39,740 bases of DNA from an uncultured Alteromonadales bacterium (GTDB taxonomy: Bacteria; Pseudomonadota; Gammaproteobacteria; Pseudomonadales; Cellvibrionaceae). This document shows positions 34,895 through 39,740 of the stretch, one piece after another (position 1 is the first letter of the stretch; every line of letters begins with the position of its first letter). The notes beneath the pieces are model-generated. The model did not search any database. It saw only the letters and a list, made by a program, of their open reading frames with translations, and was not told where the DNA came from. The stretch lies in NCBI GenBank assembly GCA_937864365.1, contig CALMJT010000109.1:1-39740 (forward strand), read 5' to 3'. Made by a program: the position numbers and the translations under genes.

Positions 34895-36664
34895 ATGAAG
34901 AGATTATTAAGTCGTCAGTTTATGCGTAAACCGTTGATATTATCCGGTATATTGGTGTCGGCCTTTTGTCAGCCAATTGCCCAAGCAAGTGCAGAAACCT
35001 TGTTACCAAGCCAAACTGTTCAGGAACTTATTGTTGCGCAGCATGAGAAATCCTTTGATTCGTTTAATAAGTTTTTAAAATCGGTTCAAAAATCAGAATT
35101 GGCCAAATCAAATCCTGAGCTAAAAAAAACACTCAGTTTATATCGTCGTGGCAAAGCGCTCTCCGAAGAGCAAAGTCATGAAATTCAGCGCCTTTTAGGC
35201 GTATACACACGTATTAAATACGGCAAGCAAGCGGTTGAAACATTGGCCGAATTGGTTGCTATTCCAACATTCCGTGACAGCCGTTATGAACAGCACGATA
35301 ATCCGAATTTTCATCAGCTTGCGGCACACATTGAAAAACTCGCAACCGATTTTGGTTTAGCGTTTAAGAACGTGGATGACCGTGTTTACGAGATTACTTT
35401 GCCTGGCGCGAGTGACGAGTTGGTTGGCATTCACGCTCACGGTGACGTGGTTCCGGTCAATCCAGACAACTGGATTTTGGACGATGGAACTAAGCTCGAT
35501 CCATTTAAATTAACCAAAATTGGCGATCGTATGTACGGCCGTGGCGCCGAAGACGATAAAAACGGCATCGTTGTAACTTTATACGCGATGAAAGTCATCC
35601 AAGAAGAAGGTATTAAGCTTAATAGAACCTTCCGGTTATTGGTTGATACCACAGAAGAAACTTCTTCTACCGCTATTCCTTATTATTTTGAAAGACACCC
35701 AACACCAGACTATAACTTGGCTCTAGATGGCGGTTATCCCGTTGTTATTGCTGAAAAAGGCTATGGCACCGTAATGGCGAGTTTTCCCGCGCGAACCGCT
35801 ACCGGTAAAGGAATGGAAGTAATTAAGGTCACGGGTGGTTTGGCGACCAACCAAATTCCTCGCGAATCCATCGCAACGATATTAGCCGATGATTTGCTTG
35901 CAACCCGCGAGCTTTTAAATCAGCAAGCCCAGGTTTTCGTTAAAGAATACGGCAGTAATTTCTCGATTGACGTTGATATTGTCAACGATCAAATTCTGTT
36001 GAAAGTAAAAGGCGTTTCGGCGCATTCATCAGATCCTGGCTCTGGCGTAAACCCTGTTTCTCGAATGATGCTGTTGTTAAATCGACTTAACGGCCAGCTT
36101 CCTGTAAAGCAAAATCATATTATTGATGCTGCCGAATATGCGGCTTCAAACTGGGGATTAAATTATTTGGGCGGCAAATTAAATATTGGTTTTTCTGATG
36201 AATTTATGGGCCCACTTACCACATCGCTCACTTATGTTAGTGTTGATGATGCTGAAATGAAAATCGCCACTAATCTTCGTGTGCCGGTTGGTAAAAAGCC
36301 TGATTATTTAAAAGCAGAGATTCTTGAGAAGGTTGGTCAGTGGCAAGAAACGACCAAGAAGCCAATGAATTTAGATATTTCTATCGCCGAACCCATGTAC
36401 CGTAATCCGCAGGGTCGCTGGGTAAATGCATTGTTGGACGTTGCGACCGAAAACCTAAATTTACCGAGAGAGTTTTCTTCTTCTGCCGGTGCTACCTCTG
36501 TTCATTATTTGCCAAACGGAGTGCAATTTGGTTTGGCTGAGCCCGGTACAAAATATACCGGTCACAACGCCAATGAATTTAAAACGGATTACCAATTTTT
36601 GTTGGATTTGCAGGTGGTAACAGAAATGATGATGCGAGTTGGTCAGCTTGAACAGCTAAACTAA
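34895..36664 (+). CDS. Secreted M20-family metallodipeptidase (PepV-like)
   Basis: 589 residues. A signal peptide (about 1-33, ending IAQASA) suggests periplasmic export. An ~80-residue helical N-terminal segment precedes the M20 catalytic core. Two-zinc ligands and catalytic residues are visible: His182 and Asp184 in GIHAHGDVV, the bridging Asp at 220/221 in GRGAEDDKNG, the general-base Glu254/255 in DTTEETSS, Asp278 in LDGGYP, and the last His in TGHNANEF. The lid/dimer domain is in the middle (about 300-440, HSSDPGSGVNPVSRM). It likely trims dipeptides in the periplasm. Its substrate is not known. Its 3' end overlaps a candidate small gene on the other strand by 86 bases. Confidence 0.92.
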   Translation: MKRLLSRQFMRKPLILSGILVSAFCQPIAQASAETLLPSQTVQELIVAQHEKSFDSFNKFLKSVQKSELAKSNPELKKTLSLYRRGKALSEEQSHEIQRLLGVYTRIKYGKQAVETLAELVAIPTFRDSRYEQHDNPNFHQLAAHIEKLATDFGLAFKNVDDRVYEITLPGASDELVGIHAHGDVVPVNPDNWILDDGTKLDPFKLTKIGDRMYGRGAEDDKNGIVVTLYAMKVIQEEGIKLNRTFRLLVDTTEETSSTAIPYYFERHPTPDYNLALDGGYPVVIAEKGYGTVMASFPARTATGKGMEVIKVTGGLATNQIPRESIATILADDLLATRELLNQQAQVFVKEYGSNFSIDVDIVNDQILLKVKGVSAHSSDPGSGVNPVSRMMLLLNRLNGQLPVKQNHIIDAAEYAASNWGLNYLGGKLNIGFSDEFMGPLTTSLTYVSVDDAEMKIATNLRVPVGKKPDYLKAEILEKVGQWQETTKKPMNLDISIAEPMYRNPQGRWVNALLDVATENLNLPREFSSSAGATSVHYLPNGVQFGLAEPGTKYTGHNANEFKTDYQFLLDLQVVTEMMMRVGQLEQLN

Positions 36665-36818
36665 TCGTATCTTGCGCTGGTGAGTGAAATTGATTCGAAA
36701 CCTCAATGGTGACGTCCATCAATGTCACTTGCCAGCGAAAATTGGTATTTTCAATTAAATAAAAAAGGCTTGATGACAATACCATTACTGCAATAACAAC
36801 ACCTTCGAAGTATCGCAT
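36579..36818 (-). CDS. Candidate small membrane protein at the end of the psp operon
   Basis: 79 residues beginning MRYFEGVVIAVMVLSSSLFYL, a single N-terminal membrane span, followed by a probably soluble tail. A strong ribosome site (AGGGGTG) lies about 5 bases before the ATG. It starts 70 bases after the pspC stop on the same strand, where enterobacteria have pspD. It does not resemble enteric PspD. Its last ~28 codons overlap the end of the M20 gene on the other strand, which is a reason for caution. I do not recognise the family. Confidence 0.5.
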   Translation of the reverse strand: MRYFEGVVIAVMVLSSSLFYLIENTNFRWQVTLMDVTIEVSNQFHSPAQDTISLAVQADQLASSFLLPPANPTKIGNPF

Positions 36819-36887
36819 GGCCCACCCCTAAATTTATTGTCCCTAAAATGCCGAATTTATAGTGATACTTTTATTGGCAGAGAGGTA

Positions 36888-37346
36888 TTACTTACCTCTC
36901 TCCATGTCGGCAAACTGTTTGTCTAGGTCGTATCGCGATGAAGTTACATAGCGCTCGATCTTTTCGATTCTTTTTAACGCCATATCCATTTTCTCTCTTG
37001 CAACCCTCAATCTTTGTGGCGCTGGTTTCGAGTGTTTAAAAATAGTTTTTTCTCGAAAATGCCCGCGTTCTTCATCGTATTCGGTTTCCGGGGTCCACTG
37101 CTCGGGACGCTTTGACAAGACAATGGCGCCGGTGATGTATGCCCAAAATGTCAGTGGGCCAAGAATAAAAAACGAACCTAAAACCAATACTCGCATTACC
37201 CAGTGATCCATATTTAAATGGTCGGCAATGCCGGCACACACCCCAAATATTTTTCCGTCGCGTTTGTTGCGATATAGATTGCGGTTATAGCCGTGTGCTT
37301 TCTTTTCTTTCCAACATTGGAATTTATTATCAGAACACCTGCTCAT
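36888..37346 (-). CDS. pspC: Phage shock protein C
   Basis: 152 residues. The PspC domain is clear: LYRNKRDGKIFGVCAGIADHLNMDHWVMRVLVLGSF, split here as RDGKIFGVCAGIADHLN and WVMRVLVLGSF, then a second hydrophobic stretch FILGPLTFWAYITGAIVL. A C-terminal coiled-coil tail follows. PspC and PspB sense inner-membrane damage and recruit PspA away from PspF. The start overlaps the pspB stop by 4 bases (ATGA). Residues before MSRCSDNKFQCWKEKKAHGYNR are longer than in E. coli PspC. Confidence 0.94.
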   Translation of the reverse strand: MSRCSDNKFQCWKEKKAHGYNRNLYRNKRDGKIFGVCAGIADHLNMDHWVMRVLVLGSFFILGPLTFWAYITGAIVLSKRPEQWTPETEYDEERGHFREKTIFKHSKPAPQRLRVAREKMDMALKRIEKIERYVTSSRYDLDKQFADMERGK

Positions 37347-37597
37347 GAGTGGTATCTCTCCTTGTCCGATTTTGACCGCCAGCTACCATGACGATCATCT
37401 AATATTTCTTCTAACGTTTTAATTCTGTCTGACATCTTGTCGAGTTTGACTAAAAGCTCTTCGAGTTGTAGTCGTTCGTGTTCGGAAAGCCCGGTTTCCT
37501 CTTTTCGCTTACTCTTGTAATGAAAAATTATCCAAAGTGGTGCCACAAAAATCATAAATAAGATTGTTGGCACGAATAAAAATGACGTGAATGACAT
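37343..37597 (-). CDS. pspB: Phage shock protein B
   Basis: 84 residues, close to the E. coli length. One N-terminal membrane span (LFVPTILFMIFVAPLWIIFHY) is followed by a basic stretch and a short coiled coil with the family segment LSEHERLQLEELLVKLDKM and IKTLEEILDDRHGSW. It works with PspC as the membrane sensor for the Psp response. It lies 18 bases after pspA and overlaps pspC by 4 bases, in the standard operon order. Confidence 0.95.
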   Translation of the reverse strand: MSFTSFLFVPTILFMIFVAPLWIIFHYKSKRKEETGLSEHERLQLEELLVKLDKMSDRIKTLEEILDDRHGSWRSKSDKERYHS

Positions 37598-37615
37598 GGG
37601 TACCGGGCTCCCTAA

Positions 37616-38290
37616 TTAAATGTTGTTATTGTTAACTTCTTTTTTAAGACGATTAATTTCTTCCGTTAACTTGTCGTCATTCTCTAAATTAGCAAATTGC
37701 TGATGTAAATTACCTGATTTATCTTTACCTAAATCCATGGCTTCTAATTCACTTTCGTATTTATCGAGTTTTTTCTCAAAACGTTCGAATTTAGTAAATG
37801 CATCTTCAATATCGGAGCGCTCGTTTTGGCGTTTGGTTTTGTAACGAGCGCTGGTGGCTTCTTGGCGCATTTTTAAGGTTTTTTCTTTAGCTTTCGCATC
37901 ATCAAGTTTTGACTGCAATTGTGAAATCTCAACATCCAGTTTGGTGAGATGCTCTTCCAAATTTTGCAAATCTTTTTCAATTAGCGCAATTTCATCTTTG
38001 ATGATTTGTTTCTCAGACAACGCTGCTCGCGCTAAGTCTTCTCGATCTTTACTTAGTGCAAGTTTAGCGCGACGTTCCCACTCTTCAGAGTCGTCGTTCA
38101 TGTTATCTAAGCGACGTTGAGCCGCTTTCTTGTCGGCAATAATGCGCGCACTTGAGCTTCTGACCTCAATTAAGGTTTCTTCCATCTCTGAGATCATCAA
38201 GCGGATCATTTTTTCTGGATCTTCCGCGCGATCGAGCATGCTGTTGATGTTGGCTTGTACTATGTCACTGAAGCGTGAAAAGATGCCCAT
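37616..38290 (-). CDS. pspA: Phage shock protein A (ESCRT-III/PspA-IM30 family)
   Basis: 224 residues, the usual size. It is almost entirely helical coiled coil. The start MGIFSRFSDIVQANINSMLDRAEDPEKMI has the amphipathic N-terminal helix and the PEKMIRLMI motif. PspA oligomerises on stressed inner membrane to limit proton leakage, and at rest inhibits the activator PspF. It is first in pspABC and divergent from pspF. A sigma-54 promoter lies about 65 bases upstream of its ATG. Confidence 0.97.
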   Translation of the reverse strand: MGIFSRFSDIVQANINSMLDRAEDPEKMIRLMISEMEETLIEVRSSSARIIADKKAAQRRLDNMNDDSEEWERRAKLALSKDREDLARAALSEKQIIKDEIALIEKDLQNLEEHLTKLDVEISQLQSKLDDAKAKEKTLKMRQEATSARYKTKRQNERSDIEDAFTKFERFEKKLDKYESELEAMDLGKDKSGNLHQQFANLENDDKLTEEINRLKKEVNNNNI

Positions 38291-38352
38291 GTGTTCTATC
38301 TCCTGAAAATTATGAGTAATTTCTGTCTTTCCTATTTTTGTATTCGATATAT

Positions 38353-38369
38353 AGCTGACTTTGTGCCAA
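38353..38369 (-). promoter_or_regulatory. Sigma-54 promoter of pspABC
   Basis: On the minus strand: TGGCAC-AAAGT-CAGC-T, which has the GG (-24) and GC (-12) elements at exact sigma-54 spacing and six of six bases in TGGCAC. The GC doublet is at 38354-38355 on the plus strand. The predicted start is about 52 bases before the pspA ATG. This is the position and type expected for PspF-dependent transcription. Confidence 0.85.
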
Positions 38370-38375
38370 TTTTGT

Positions 38376-38388
38376 TAACTGATTGATT
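38376..38388 (-). promoter_or_regulatory. IHF binding site in the pspA-pspF region
   Basis: Read on the minus strand, AATCAATCAGTTA fits the IHF consensus WATCAANNNNTTR at every fixed position. It sits 7 bases upstream of the -24 element, where IHF bending would bring PspF bound further upstream onto the sigma-54 polymerase. In E. coli IHF also acts at pspA. Confidence 0.7.
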
Positions 38389-38488
38389 TAAAAGGATTTG
38401 TTGGTTTTTTTTCAATTTGCTTTGATTTTCTCTCTAATTATTTGGTTAAATAAACCCAGTTCAAAACCAATATTTGGTGTTATTAGCC

Positions 38489-39538
38489 ATGCAAGAAGAT
38501 CGAAAACAACAATCCATTGGTCAAAGTCGTTATTATCTGGATGCCCTAGACCAAGCCTCTCGTTTGGCTACTCTTGATCGGCCTGTGTTGATACTGGGTG
38601 AGCGCGGATCTGGTAAAGAACTAATGGCTCACAGAACGCACTTCTTATCGCCTCGTTGGGAAGAACCCTTCATCAAAGTCAACTGTGCTGCGCTATCTGA
38701 AACCCTCGTCGAATCCACCTTGTTTGGCCATGAAGCGGGATCATTTACCGGAGCGATTCGTTCGCAACCCGGATACTTCGAGCGAGTTGGTGAGGGCACG
38801 TTATTTTTAGACGAAATCGCAACGCTATCTTTGCGAATACAAGAAAAGCTTTTACGAGTCTTAGAATACGGAGAGTTCGAGCGATTGGGTGGCCAAAAAA
38901 CCTTGGTAACCCGAGGTAGAATCATTGGTGCTACTCACGGTAATTTACATTCCATGGCAGAAAAGGGCGAGTTTCGAAACGACCTGTTGGATCGTATCGC
39001 TTTTGATGTAATTCATACGCCGCCACTGCGAGTGCGTGAGGACGATATTTTACTGTTGGCAGAACACTTTGCCGTAAGCTTTGTTCGTCAGCTGGACTGG
39101 GATTTTTTCCCGGGTTTTAGCGAAGTCGTGCAACAGCAATTATTACAGTATTCCTGGCCCGGAAATATTCGCGAACTTAAAAATGTTGTTGAGCGGTCTT
39201 TATTTCGCTGTAAAAATCCTGAAGAACCAATATCTGAAATTAATCTTGATCCATTCCAATCGCCTTGGAAAAACACCAAAATCAATGCAGCAAATGATGT
39301 CGATTTAGTAAAAAGAAAAATTCAAGAATCTGAAAAGTCACAGAAAATAATTCAAGAAACAATACCTGAAAAAATTTCCGAAGAAAGCCTCAGAGATTTT
39401 AAAGGCAGAAGGGAAAATTGGGAAAAACAACAAATACTCGCAGCAATGGAATTGGCACAACATCACCAAGGCCGAGCCGCGAGTATTTTGGGATTAAGCT
39501 ACGATCAATTTCGCGTGCTTTGGAGAAGGTTTAATTAA
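38489..39538 (+). CDS. pspF: PspF, sigma-54 enhancer-binding activator
   Basis: 349 residues from ATG 38489; an upstream TTG-started frame adds only five residues. There is no N-terminal sensor domain, as in all PspF. The AAA+ core shows Walker A GERGSGKE (37-44), the sigma-54 contact loop as GSFTGA (84-89, against the usual GAFTGA), Walker B TLFLDEIA and the arginine-finger region. The C-terminal Fis-type helix-turn-helix has GRAASILGLSYDQFRVLWRRF. A Lys/Glu-rich linker between core and helix-turn-helix is longer than in E. coli. It is divergent from pspA and activates it when PspA lets go. Confidence 0.95.
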   Translation: MQEDRKQQSIGQSRYYLDALDQASRLATLDRPVLILGERGSGKELMAHRTHFLSPRWEEPFIKVNCAALSETLVESTLFGHEAGSFTGAIRSQPGYFERVGEGTLFLDEIATLSLRIQEKLLRVLEYGEFERLGGQKTLVTRGRIIGATHGNLHSMAEKGEFRNDLLDRIAFDVIHTPPLRVREDDILLLAEHFAVSFVRQLDWDFFPGFSEVVQQQLLQYSWPGNIRELKNVVERSLFRCKNPEEPISEINLDPFQSPWKNTKINAANDVDLVKRKIQESEKSQKIIQETIPEKISEESLRDFKGRRENWEKQQILAAMELAQHHQGRAASILGLSYDQFRVLWRRFN

Positions 39539-39740
39539 TGTGATCATTGTTTTTTTTAAAACTAAAGAGTTGCATCCTTGTAAATTGTAAAAATAATACG
39601 TAGTTTCAATTTTAGAGAACCCTTTCACTAATTTATACACAAGTGTCGTCCAGTTCTACATGGCCTGAGTTTTTTCTTCAAGACGCACACTCCCTCTAAA
39701 ACAATTAATTCGGTTTTTAGGTTTATTTTTAAGGTTTATA
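39539..39740. other. Region downstream of pspF to the window end
   Basis: AT-rich, with no gene, terminator or repeat that I can support. Confidence 0.4.

Overview
This window is chromosomal DNA of a gammaproteobacterium of moderate GC. The gene order around the diaminopimelate and haem genes (lptM-lysA-dapF-DUF484 near sutA-amtB-glnK; argH | algZ-algR-hemC-hemD-hemX-hemY) is the Pseudomonas-type arrangement. The lower GC and the accessory content suggest a marine Pseudomonas relative such as the Cellvibrionales. That placement is inference from synteny, not a phylogeny.

Layout. 1-1800: 3' end of amtB, a P-II gene (glnK) and an acidic SutA-like RNA polymerase-binding protein. 1800-4800 (minus): lptM-lysA-dapF-DUF484, with no xerC after DUF484. 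5040-9334 (minus): argH and class I adenylate cyclase. 9846-16541 (plus): the LytS/LytTR-type pair algZ-algR followed by hemC, hemD, hemX and hemY. 17122-20743: two TetR regulators on opposite strands, separated by about 2.3 kb of AT-rich DNA with almost no coding signal. 21323-22471: a cation/proton antiporter. 23150-28598: PHA synthase, a MaoC-phosphotransacetylase fusion, acetate kinase and FabI, which form a carbon-overflow/acyl-CoA cluster. 28752-34364 (minus): a secreted NTF2-like protein and a 1699-residue TPR protein carrying a C39-like peptidase domain. 34895-36664: a secreted M20 dipeptidase. 36579-39538: the phage-shock locus, pspABC plus a candidate fourth small membrane gene, divergent from pspF. 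A well-formed sigma-54 promoter and an IHF site lie between pspA and pspF.

The most striking non-coding signal is a dispersed ~151-bp intergenic element found seven times between about 9.5 and 34.6 kb, in both orientations. It has terminal inverted repeats, a series of short hairpins that stay paired although their sequence changes between copies, and 4-6 bp direct repeats flanking several copies (TATGC, ACTTAC, TAAT). It looks like an ERIC- or MITE-like mobile structured repeat. I do not recognise it as a named family.

How the genes fit together: AmtB/GlnK and SutA concern nitrogen status and slow growth. DapF/LysA and ArgH make amino acids. AlgZR precedes the tetrapyrrole genes. The phaC-acetate kinase cluster handles excess acyl-CoA. 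The Psp locus answers inner-membrane stress. No tRNA, rRNA, CRISPR array, prophage or transposase gene was seen.
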